From an uncultured Gammaproteobacteria bacterium (GTDB lineage: Bacteria > Pseudomonadota > Gammaproteobacteria > UBA4575), in assembly GCA_951812785.1 (NCBI GenBank), contig OX638335.1:323630-387629 (forward strand): a stretch of DNA of 64,000 bases, given 5' to 3'. Within the stretch, counting starts at the first letter, position 1, and each line of letters starts with the position of its first letter. Positions 55,342 to 64,000 of the stretch are shown here, one piece after another. A program made the translations under genes and the position numbers. The notes beneath the pieces are model-generated. The model was not told the DNA's origin, made no database searches, and was given only the letters and a program-made list of their open reading frames with translations.

Positions 55342-55419
55342 ATGTGTTACTTTTTATACTTAAAAAAGGCTGATTCAAGTTTATCGGCACAAAACGAAAT
55401 TGTTTTATATGCTAGTAAG

Positions 55420-55746
55420 CTAATAAGTCGCCATGGAGTGGTCAACGTATTTGGCCCAGGCATCAATACCGCCTGTTAGATTGATTACGCTACTGAATGC
55501 ATTACTTGAGAGATAAGCGGCGACTGAGCGACTTCGAATGCCATGATGGCAAATCACAATAATTTCTTGATCAGGGTCTAATTCATTTAAAATGCTGGGG
55601 ATCTGGCGCATGGGGATAAGTTGGGAATTTTCTAAGCTGCATTTTTCATATTCCCACGGTTCGCGTACGTCCAGTACTAGCGGATTAGTAGTATTGGTTT
55701 GTAAGTGGGCGTGCAGTTCCGTGGCGGATATTTCTCTAAAACTCAA
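55420..55746 (-). CDS. Single-domain rhodanese
   Basis: 108 residues. LVLDVREPWEYEKC and the active-site loop VICHHGIRSRSVAAYL with catalytic Cys then GGIDAWAKYVD. Probably a sulfurtransferase. It overlaps the upstream pcm-like gene by 4 bp, a common pairing upstream of tolC in gammaproteobacteria. Confidence 0.9.
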   Translation of the reverse strand: MSFREISATELHAHLQTNTTNPLVLDVREPWEYEKCSLENSQLIPMRQIPSILNELDPDQEIIVICHHGIRSRSVAAYLSSNAFSSVINLTGGIDAWAKYVDHSMATY

Positions 55747-56405
55747 AATGAGAAAACCTTTTCTATGGATGTGGATAGTAATGACGGAAGCACGGTTTCA
55801 AATAAGTTTTCTTCACGATAACTGTTTTCAGCAACGCAAGTGATTAATCTCGCGGTCATCATAGGAGCTTCTCCTATGATGCAGAATAAGCGGCCATGAT
55901 TGCGTAATAGCTTTGAAAATATATTCAATTGCATGGGGGTTGAGCCAGTGACTGCAATGATATCGTAACTGTCTAAAGTGTCTGTAAAGTTAAATATGTC
56001 GCCGGTTAAGAAATCAACGTTGTCTACTTGTTGTTCCTGTAATCGAGTTTTGGCGATTGAAGATAAATCTTCAAAATACTCGCAAGTGGTCACATGGTTA
56101 CCCATTTTCGCCAAACATGCTGTTATAAAGCCGCTTCCTGCGCCAACTTCTAGAATATTGTCTTCAGTTGATATATTCAGTGATTGCAGCATGCGTGCTT
56201 CTATCTTGGGTGACATCATTACTTGATTTTGGCCGATAGGTATTTCCATATCAGCGAATGCCAGATTCTTCTGCGACTCGCTGACAAAAGCCTCGCGAGG
56301 AACTGACTGAATAATGTTGAGAACATGCATGTCTGACACGTCCCACGGTCGAATCTGTTGTTCAATCATGTTAAATCTTGCTTGCTCAATATCCATAATA
56401 GTCAT
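55743..56405 (-). CDS. Protein-L-isoaspartate O-methyltransferase family protein
   Basis: 220 residues. ARFNMIEQQIRPWDVSD, QNQVMMSPKIEARMLQSL and the SAM loop NILEVGAGSGFITACLA match the Pcm-like proteins encoded before rhodanese and tolC. The usual catalytic Thr/Ser region reads GQNQVMMSP rather than GQTISQP, so true repair activity is doubtful. The start may be ATG 56396 (MDIEQAR). Confidence 0.85.
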   Translation of the reverse strand: MTIMDIEQARFNMIEQQIRPWDVSDMHVLNIIQSVPREAFVSESQKNLAFADMEIPIGQNQVMMSPKIEARMLQSLNISTEDNILEVGAGSGFITACLAKMGNHVTTCEYFEDLSSIAKTRLQEQQVDNVDFLTGDIFNFTDTLDSYDIIAVTGSTPMQLNIFSKLLRNHGRLFCIIGEAPMMTARLITCVAENSYREENLFETVLPSLLSTSIEKVFSF

Positions 56406-56577
56406 GTGGTCAATTAAATAGTCAATACTCTACGGTGCTTAGATTAATAATAGCAAGCAATTGCCAGGAAAAGCATTGTCTGAATAGTATTTGCACGGCT
56501 CATTAAGTATTGCAATGTGTTGGATACAGGTTATATTCAAAACCAATACAGTAGCTAATTACTTCAACCACTGGTGA

Positions 56578-58473
<1,896 letters not shown>

Positions 58474-58496
58474 ATCTATCACTGTAATTTTAAAGC

Positions 58497-59402
58497 ATGG
58501 CTGGTTCTTCTAAAAAGGTTATTTATGCGGCATTGATTGGTAATGCCATTATTGCTGTGGCTAAGTTTGTCATGTCTGCAATCACGGGAAGTTCAGCCAT
58601 GTTCTCTGAAGGTATTCACTCGGTTGTGGATACCGGGAACCAGGTACTACTTTTATTTGGTTTAAAACAAGCGCAAAAGCCACCCAATGAAAAATATCCT
58701 TTTGGTCATGGAAAAGAAGTGTATTTCTGGAGCTTTGTTGTTGCACTGTTAATATTCGCAGTTGGATCAGGCTTGTCAATATTTAAAGGAATACAACATA
58801 TCTCTCATCCTACGGAAATAACGAATCCGTTACTTAACTATCTTGTGCTTGGTTTCGCTATATTGATTGAGGGATTTGTTTTTTTTATCGCGATTAAAGA
58901 ATTTAAAAAAACAAAAGGCGATTACGGATACCTGGAAGCAATACAGAGAGGAAAAGATCCTGGTTTGTTTGTAGTGTTGCTAGAAGATGCAGCCGCAATG
59001 ATGGGTTTGATTGTAGCGATGCTAGGTATAGGGCTAAGTCAGATAACAGGTAATTATGTGTTTGACGGAATAGCTTCAGTTATTATTGGGGTTATTCTTG
59101 CTGCGGTAGCAATTTTACTCGCAGTTGAAACCAAAGGTTTATTGATCGGGGAAAGTGCAGACAAACAAGTTGTAAATGGAATACGTGATGTTCTTAACCG
59201 GGCGCGCGGTGTGCAAAAAGTCAATGAAGTGTTAACTATGCATATGGGCCCGGAATATATACTAGTTAACTTAAGCGTAGAGTTTTCAGATCATATTCGT
59301 ACAGATAAGATGGAAATGCTAATCTCTCAGCTCGACCGAGAAATAAAGACTAAACATAAACATGTGAAAAGAATATTTATAGAAGCAGAGTCCACGATTT
59401 AA
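58497..59402 (+). CDS. Cation diffusion facilitator metal transporter
   Basis: 301 residues with six predicted helices and a C-terminal cytoplasmic domain. The family motif SSAMFSEGIHSVVDTGNQVLL gives the metal-binding acidic/His residues and YPFGHGKEVYFWS follows. Helix 5 contains ALLEDAAAMMG-like VVLLEDAAAMMGLI. Likely proton-coupled export of zinc, iron or manganese; specificity unresolved. 23 bp after thiC. Confidence 0.92.
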   Translation: MAGSSKKVIYAALIGNAIIAVAKFVMSAITGSSAMFSEGIHSVVDTGNQVLLLFGLKQAQKPPNEKYPFGHGKEVYFWSFVVALLIFAVGSGLSIFKGIQHISHPTEITNPLLNYLVLGFAILIEGFVFFIAIKEFKKTKGDYGYLEAIQRGKDPGLFVVLLEDAAAMMGLIVAMLGIGLSQITGNYVFDGIASVIIGVILAAVAILLAVETKGLLIGESADKQVVNGIRDVLNRARGVQKVNEVLTMHMGPEYILVNLSVEFSDHIRTDKMEMLISQLDREIKTKHKHVKRIFIEAESTI

Positions 59403-59436
59403 CGTTATTTCTGTTGTTAAATTTCAAATTGCTACT

Positions 59437-59458
59437 CTATGTGACACGGTTCACATAG
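59437..59458. promoter_or_regulatory. CRP-type binding site
   Basis: CTATGTGA, CACGGT, TCACATAG is a perfect 8-bp inverted repeat and contains the exact TGTGA-N6-TCACA consensus of CRP/Vfr. It sits 115 bp before the accessory small gene and past the CDF stop. It could also end CDF transcription as a hairpin, but the match to CRP is exact. Confidence 0.6.
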
Positions 59459-59572
59459 CTTAATTAAGCCGTCTGTAATTCCCAAATCCAGTATTAAGTA
59501 TTCACTGTTGTCGCCGATACAGTTATCGGGAGCTTATGCTCGTAAAGAACTGTAATGTCAAGGAGCAACAAA

Positions 59573-59848
59573 TGGCTGATGATAAAGGTAAGAATCTACG
59601 ATTCGATCAACGAAGTTGATGAAAATGGATCTTTAGAAAAAGCTAAAGTGCAGGAATCTGTCAGTGCTGCCGAAGAGCGCGAAGAACACTTCAAACAAAA
59701 CATTATGATGGATGTTTCAGAGTATCCAGATGGTGAAGAGGCTGTGGCGCAATCTGAAAATCAGCAGATTGTTGGTGAAATTGCTGAGATATCAGTTCGC
59801 ACATCTTATTGCTACAACAAGGTTGGGTATGTCATCATTATTAGCTGA
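59573..59848 (+). pseudogene. Small protein of unknown function, early frameshift
   Basis: AAGGAG precedes ATG 59573, giving MADDKGK, then the frame runs into a stop. A +1-shifted frame continues KVRIYDSINEVDENGSLEKA and on through an acidic stretch to SENQQIVGE. One extra G near 59588 explains the break. Unknown family. An alternative start at 59555 gives the long frame directly but places the ribosome site inside the gene. Confidence 0.45.
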
Positions 59849-60382
59849 TTTGTTGTTTAAGGATTATCGAAAAGGAGTGTTGGGTTTGCTGTTATTGCAT
59901 CCTCAAGAACGTTATCACGTGCGTGAAATTGCACGCCTGACTGGCACGGTTGCTGGTACGCTGCATAAGGAGTTAAAGAATCAGTTGGAAATTAAGTGCA
60001 ATATCGCGCGAATACTAATTGCCCCATAGTATGAAGAGTTAGCCAGTATTTTGCGTAAAACCTCGGAATTGTTGATGTGCTTTCTGATGCCCTTTCATTA
60101 TTAAGTGCTGAGATTGAAGTGGCAGTGGTATATGGGTCGATGGCGAGTGGCAAAGCAGTGTCTAGCAGCGATATAGACTTATTGATTATTGGCAAAATCG
60201 AATTTTCTCAGGTGGTTAAATGTTTGCAGAAGAGTGAAGAAATGCTTGTGCGTGAGGTTAATCCTAAGATTCTTTCTGGAAAAGAATGGGATGCATTAAA
60301 GAAGAAAGAACAAGTATTCTATAAGGAAGTTATGCAGAAGCCAAAGTTGTATGTAATAGGAAGTGAACATGGGCTTGGATAA
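59829..60382 (+). pseudogene. Winged-helix/nucleotidyltransferase (MNT-type) antitoxin, frameshifted
   Basis: The first part, SSLLADLLFKDYRKGVLGLL with RYHVREIARLTGTVAGTLHK, is a winged-helix domain. The sequence then breaks (IARILIAP stop) and resumes as YEELASILRKT and, in another frame, VAVVYGSMASGKAVSSSDIDLLII, the G-S-x10-D-x-D nucleotidyltransferase site. At least two frame changes lie between 59985 and 60090. It overlaps the HEPN gene by 20 bp, the usual MNT/HEPN order. Confidence 0.75.
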
Positions 60383-60803
60383 TTTGCTTGGACGTACGTT
60401 AGAAAAATTTTCACCAGATATACATACTATTAGAAAACTCATAGATGCAGCGGAACGTAATATCGCAGACGCACATGTGAAAGAAGTGAGTTCTGAGAAT
60501 CGTTTTGATGCGGCTTATAAATCAATTATTCAAGTAGCAAATGCAGCTTTGCAAGCGAATGGTTATCGTGCGCTAACCAGCGTGCCAGGGCGTCATCAAA
60601 CGATGTTGCAAAGTTTGGGTAAGACGTTAAACCCAGATAATGATGTGATTATCGTGTTGGATGCATTGCGCAAACAAAGAAATGGTGCTGATTACACAGG
60701 AGATATTGTGCCTGAATCGGCTGTGGCAGAGTGTATAACTCATGCAGAAGATTTATTGAGTGTTATAAAAACTTGGTTAAAAGAAAATAAACTTAATGAA
60801 TAG
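60363..60803 (+). CDS. HEPN-domain protein
   Basis: 146 residues, all helical. LIDAAERNIADAHVKEVSSENRFDAAYKSI and LDALRKQRNGADYTGDIV match HEPN proteins encoded after MNT nucleotidyltransferases. The usual R-x4-6-H RNase motif reads R-N-G-A-D-Y, so the His is replaced by Tyr as in several MNT-linked HEPNs. The gene itself is intact while its partner is broken. Confidence 0.75.
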   Translation: MNMGLDNLLGRTLEKFSPDIHTIRKLIDAAERNIADAHVKEVSSENRFDAAYKSIIQVANAALQANGYRALTSVPGRHQTMLQSLGKTLNPDNDVIIVLDALRKQRNGADYTGDIVPESAVAECITHAEDLLSVIKTWLKENKLNE

Positions 60804-60822
60804 TCGTATGTAATACATAATC

Positions 60823-61964
60823 TGTAATAGTTCAGACCCGATCTGACAATTAGCAATCCGCAAGGGTTGCAAAAGCGAGAGTTACCCGTTTTGATAAAGG
60901 TGTTGAAATCTTTAAATCAAATCAAAAAGGCAGGTAACTCTCATGCTTCATACTAACAATCCAATCCTTAAACACAAGGCGTGCTTGCTCAACTTAGCAG
61001 AAGAACTGGGCAACGTATCTAGCGCCTGTCAAGTCATGGGGGTGTCGCGAGACACATTCTATCGTTATCAACAGCGGGTTGAAGAAGGTGGCATTGACTC
61101 ACGGATTGACAAGAGTCGTAGAACAGCCGATGTTAAAAACCGTGTGGATGAACCCACAGCACATGCAGGGGTTACGTCAGCGATTGAACAGCCCGCGGTT
61201 GGGCAACATCGAAGCAGCAATGAACTCCGTAAGAGAGGTGTGTTGATCGCTGGTAGCGGTGTGCGTTGCGTTTGGCTGTGCCATACTCTAGAGCACTTCA
61301 AGAAACGACTCAAAGCACTCGAAGAAGAAATTGCCAAGGATGGCATTATCTTAAGCGATGCACAGATCGCCGCCCTTGAGAAACAGGATGACGAGGCCTG
61401 TGGTGAGATTGACACGGCACATCCTGGTGACCTAGGCCACCTCAAAGGTGTTGGTCGGCTATACCCGCAAACGTTCGTAGACACCTACAGCAAGATCGCC
61501 TTTGCGGCACTCTACACGACTAAGACGCCGATTACCGCCGCAGACCTACTCTTTGATGAGGTGCTACCGTTTTTTGAAAAGCATGCCTTGCCGATGCTAC
61601 GTAGTTTAACCGACAGAGGCACAGAATATTGTGGGCGCGTGGAGCATCATGACGATCGGTGATACCTGGCCATTAACGACATTGATCACCGCAAACCCAT
61701 GGCATCTCTGAATGAGTTTTATCAAATTACCTTCAGGAAAAAACGGTACTCAACCAGGGAGGATTGACCAAAAGATCAAGACAACTGGATAGAAACTGAT
61801 CACAATGAACGCACTCATCAAGGCAACATGGGCGGTGGTAGCACACCCATGGACAGGTTAATGGATGGTAAATTGATTTGGGCTGAAAAGAATTTAGCTC
61901 ACATCTAAACTGACAGACTCCTATCAATAACCGGTAACGGTACGATCAGGTCTGAGCTACTACA
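60823..61964. mobile_element. Decayed IS481-like insertion sequence
   Basis: Imperfect inverted ends, TGTAATAGTTCAGACCCGAT on the left and the complement of TGTAGTAGCTCAGACCTGAT on the right, bracket a degraded transposase gene. No direct duplication is obvious (flanks ATAATC and GATTAT). Length about 1.14 kb, normal for the family. Confidence 0.8.
60943..61908 (+). pseudogene. IS481-like transposase remnant
   Basis: The opening NPILKHKACLLNLAEELGNV with VMGVSRDTFYRYQQ is the helix-turn-helix of IS481-type transposases, and VDTYSKIAFAALYTTKTPIT, SLTDRGTEYCGRVEHHD belong to the integrase core. The frame breaks at 61662; further pieces YLAINDIDH, LNEFYQITFRKKRYST, NERTHQGNM and LMDGKLIWAEKNLAHI follow in other frames up to the original stop. 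The region around 61140-61320 is also shuffled. Inactive. Confidence 0.85.
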
Positions 61965-62037
61965 GATTATATATTCTTAGCCTTATCTTCTGCATTACCG
62001 ATATACGTGGCTGGCCTTATTTGTTAATTGGCGTAAT

Positions 62038-63396
62038 TCAGTCTCTAGAAACACCTTCTATTTTTGCATCTATGTCATCTACTGGATAAAAGATTGTAGC
62101 TTTACTTTTTTCTTCTCCCTTAACTAGAAGTCCTTTTGCATTTAAATCCAACAAATCCGCTCTTGCAGTGGCATAAGCTATATTATGACTTCTTTTATGC
62201 GATTCAAATGTATAACCTTCACGACCACTCCCTCTAATTGCATGACTAAGGAGTGCTAACTGTCGATAGTTAAATTTACTGGTACTTTTTAGTTTGCTTT
62301 CTAATAGATTTATCTGTTCAATTTTTTTATGTAGGTACTCTTCAAGGTCTTCAATTGAAGATATAATTACACTTAATTGATTTATTATGAAGTATGTCAG
62401 ATCGTTTTCATCTATCTCTGTATAAAGATATGCATAGCCATACTTCACAGATGCCTTTTTTATATTTCTTGATATAGAAATAAATTCAAATAACCAATAA
62501 TGCTGTCTCAGCATTGCCCAATAAAATATTGCACGCGCCAACCTACCATTTCCATCTTCAAATGGATGATCAAATCCAATCCAGAAGTGCAAAATTATTG
62601 CTTTTATAATCGGATGGATAAAATTCGTACCTTCATTTTTTTGGTTTGCGAATTCACATAATTTTTCAAGTCTCTTCTCTAGTTGATCAGCAGGTGGCGG
62701 GGTATGTAAAAGTTCGCCATTATTATCACTAAATACACTCACTCTAATATCGCCCGCAGTTTGTAATTTTCCAGCTGCTTCTGGATTTTCTAGTGTTTTA
62801 TCTGTCACCATTCTATGTAGACATAGTACAAGTTCTGGTGTAAGTTCTTCTTCTTTAATATCTCTTACAAAATTCATCGCGATATAATTATTTAAAATCA
62901 TCTGCTCATGTTTGTCTTTTGGCCTTCTTCCTGACCTAATCATATTGGAAGCAACTTTCCTTGATGTTGATGCTCCTTCTAGTTGGCTGGATTTAATTGC
63001 CTCCTCAATTAATGAGTTCACAACATATCGGTTGCGTGTATCTGGATTAGTAACTTCTTCTGAGATTGTAATTCGACCAGTTGCTTTACTGTCTATTACA
63101 TGGAGCATCTCCAGTATTATGTCAGGCATACCAAATGCAAAATCTTTTCCACTTGCATCTTTCAGTGGAATAAATTTTGATGATTGAGCGCGCGCGATTT
63201 TTATACCTGCCCACCATAATTTATGGTCAAATCCATCTGGTGGATTTTTGTGTTTTAATTCTGACCAATGTAAATATTTACCTTTCACGGTTGGCATTAT
63301 TGCTCCGCCACCACTGGACATAAGCAGCTTGAATTGATCTGCGTTTAATTCTTCCATTACCTCAATTGCTGAAGGTGCTTTTTCTGGTCTTTTCAT
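62038..63396 (-). CDS. Fic-domain protein with N-terminal inhibitory helix
   Basis: 452 residues. The catalytic motif HPFEDGNGRLAR is complete (about residues 269-280), and SSQLEGAS (about 137-144) matches the (S/T)xxxE(G/N) inhibitory motif of class II Fic proteins. IHPIIKAIILHFWIGFDHPF precedes the active loop and a winged-helix domain (THE region NIAYATARADLLDLNAKGLL) ends the protein. It probably AMPylates a protein target under self-inhibition and may bind its own upstream repeats. Confidence 0.9.
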   Translation of the reverse strand: MKRPEKAPSAIEVMEELNADQFKLLMSSGGGAIMPTVKGKYLHWSELKHKNPPDGFDHKLWWAGIKIARAQSSKFIPLKDASGKDFAFGMPDIILEMLHVIDSKATGRITISEEVTNPDTRNRYVVNSLIEEAIKSSQLEGASTSRKVASNMIRSGRRPKDKHEQMILNNYIAMNFVRDIKEEELTPELVLCLHRMVTDKTLENPEAAGKLQTAGDIRVSVFSDNNGELLHTPPPADQLEKRLEKLCEFANQKNEGTNFIHPIIKAIILHFWIGFDHPFEDGNGRLARAIFYWAMLRQHYWLFEFISISRNIKKASVKYGYAYLYTEIDENDLTYFIINQLSVIISSIEDLEEYLHKKIEQINLLESKLKSTSKFNYRQLALLSHAIRGSGREGYTFESHKRSHNIAYATARADLLDLNAKGLLVKGEEKSKATIFYPVDDIDAKIEGVSRD

Positions 63397-63402
63397 AATG
63401 TG

Positions 63403-63494
63403 ATATCTATCAAATCTTCTAATATTGATAGATTAACTATACTATTATCTATCAATTTATTCAAAGTTGATAGATATTGATAGTTATCTATCAG
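63403..63494. promoter_or_regulatory. Clustered ATCTATCA/TGATAGAT sites upstream of fic
   Basis: Six copies of the octamer core, in alternating orientation, occur within 92 bp: ATCTATCAA (63405), TTGATAGAT (63425), ATCTATCAA (63447), TTGATAGAT (63467), TTGATAG (63477) and TTATCTATCAG (63484). They cover the fic promoter. The C-terminal winged helix of the Fic protein makes autoregulation plausible. A further lone copy (TATCTATCGA) is at 63544. Confidence 0.7.
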
Positions 63495-63748
63495 TGCTCT
63501 TATTACACCTTGTCTAACAAAGCACCATAGAAATCTGCCTGCATATCTATCGATGTCATCAATGAACAATAAAAATTAAACAAGCTAAATTACATCAAAT
63601 TTATTACCTCTATAGAAATGGAGGAATCAGCACTCTTTAGTTTTTTTTCTTAAGGATCCATGGCTTTGATTCCATAGGGTCAGACTTGATTAATTCATAG
63701 ATATTTTTTTATTTGGATAAGCAAAGAAAATGGACATAGAATTGGCCA

Positions 63749-64000
63749 ATGAGAATAGATCCCGCCACACACTGTATCGTCGGTGCAAAATGTATCGAGT
63801 CACCTAATTGTGATCAGCGACCTGATGGTGTTGCGATTGATTTAATTGTGATTCATAACATCAGTTTGCCGCCGAATGAGTTTGGTGGTGGTTACGTGCA
63901 TGATTTTTTTCAGAATCGGTTGGATTCAAACGCTCATCCTTATTTTGATGAAATAAAGGATCTACAAGTCTCTAGTCATTTATTTATTGAGCGCAGTGGT
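63749..64000 (+). CDS. ampD: 1,6-anhydro-N-acetylmuramyl-L-alanine amidase, N-terminal part
   Basis: 84 codons before the window ends. IDLIVIHNISLPPNEFGGGY with the zinc-binding His and HPYFDEIKDLQVSSHLFIER with the second conserved His are AmpD signatures. It cleaves the peptide from anhydro-MurNAc in the cytoplasm, feeding the AmgK-MurU salvage genes at the other end of the window. The start ATG has only a weak ribosome site. Confidence 0.92.
   Translation, partial: MRIDPATHCIVGAKCIESPNCDQRPDGVAIDLIVIHNISLPPNEFGGGYVHDFFQNRLDSNAHPYFDEIKDLQVSSHLFIERSG

Noticed and set aside
61068-61484. Long minus-strand frame inside the IS481-like element
   Set aside because: Shadow of the transposase frame, Ser/Arg-rich with no family match.
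63670-63690. GGGTCAGAC segment resembling the 26620 hairpin core and the IS481 ends
   Set aside because: Short and without inverted partner; not enough to call a repeat family.

Overview
The window is chromosomal DNA of a moderately AT-rich Gram-negative bacterium, most likely a gammaproteobacterium that lives on one-carbon compounds. Gene content typical of gammaproteobacteria includes glnE, waaA/kdkA/hldE lipopolysaccharide core genes, the amgK-murU and ampD peptidoglycan recycling genes, fbpABC, dgkA and thiC. The methylotrophy evidence is an almost complete serine cycle block (mtdA, ppc, hprA, mtkB, mtkA, mclA, sgaA), all on the minus strand between 16 and 28 kb.

Layout. 1-7.7 kb: the end of lipA, murU-amgK, an acetolactate-synthase-like/aldehyde dehydrogenase pair, a small EF-hand protein, argA and a secreted protein of unknown function. 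7.75-15.7 kb: a decayed TonB receptor cut off by a type II-C CRISPR locus. This locus has 29 repeats and 28 spacers of 30 bp, followed by cas2, cas1 and cas9 on the minus strand, and a tracrRNA with its own terminator upstream of cas9. 15.7-28.2 kb: dgkA, then the serine cycle genes, folD, and a two-gene unit pairing a formylmethanofuran:tetrahydromethanopterin formyltransferase (Ftr) homologue with a 5-formyltetrahydrofolate cyclo-ligase. 28.4-31.2 kb: ilvD, a stranded piece of an OmpA-like barrel, and ppa. 31.26-33.79 kb: a complete IS1595-family element with 23-bp inverted ends and an 8-bp target duplication; besides its transposase it carries a small gene and a DNA methyltransferase-HNH fusion whose 5' end is out of frame at a run of seven C. 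33.9-39.2 kb: a broken C39-peptidase/TPR gene with its small partner, and an iron ABC transporter behind a Fur-box-like palindrome.

39.2-54.0 kb: glnE-ilvE-hldE and then an LPS inner-core locus (heptosyltransferases, Kdo kinase, Kdo transferase, WaaP-like kinase). It also holds less usual members: a radical SAM/SPASM-like protein, a Gfo/Idh/MocA oxidoreductase, a degenerate kinase fold and an unknown membrane protein. 54.0-59.4 kb: tolC, pcm-rhodanese, thiC and a CDF transporter. 59.4-64 kb: an accessory patch with a perfect CRP-type site, a broken nucleotidyltransferase antitoxin beside an intact HEPN gene, a decayed IS481-like element, a Fic protein with a clustered operator region, and the start of ampD.

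How the genes fit together: SgaA, HprA, Ppc, MtkAB and MclA regenerate glyoxylate while fixing C1 units delivered as methylene-H4F. MtdA and FolD interconvert methylene- and methenyl-H4F. The Ftr-like/cyclo-ligase pair would, by chemical logic, supply methenyl-H4F from an N5-formyl intermediate. That last step is an inference and is the most interesting metabolic proposal here. No formate-tetrahydrofolate ligase, methenyl-H4F cyclohydrolase (Fch), formaldehyde-activating enzyme or other Fhc subunit is visible in the window. I found no tRNA or rRNA gene by eye.
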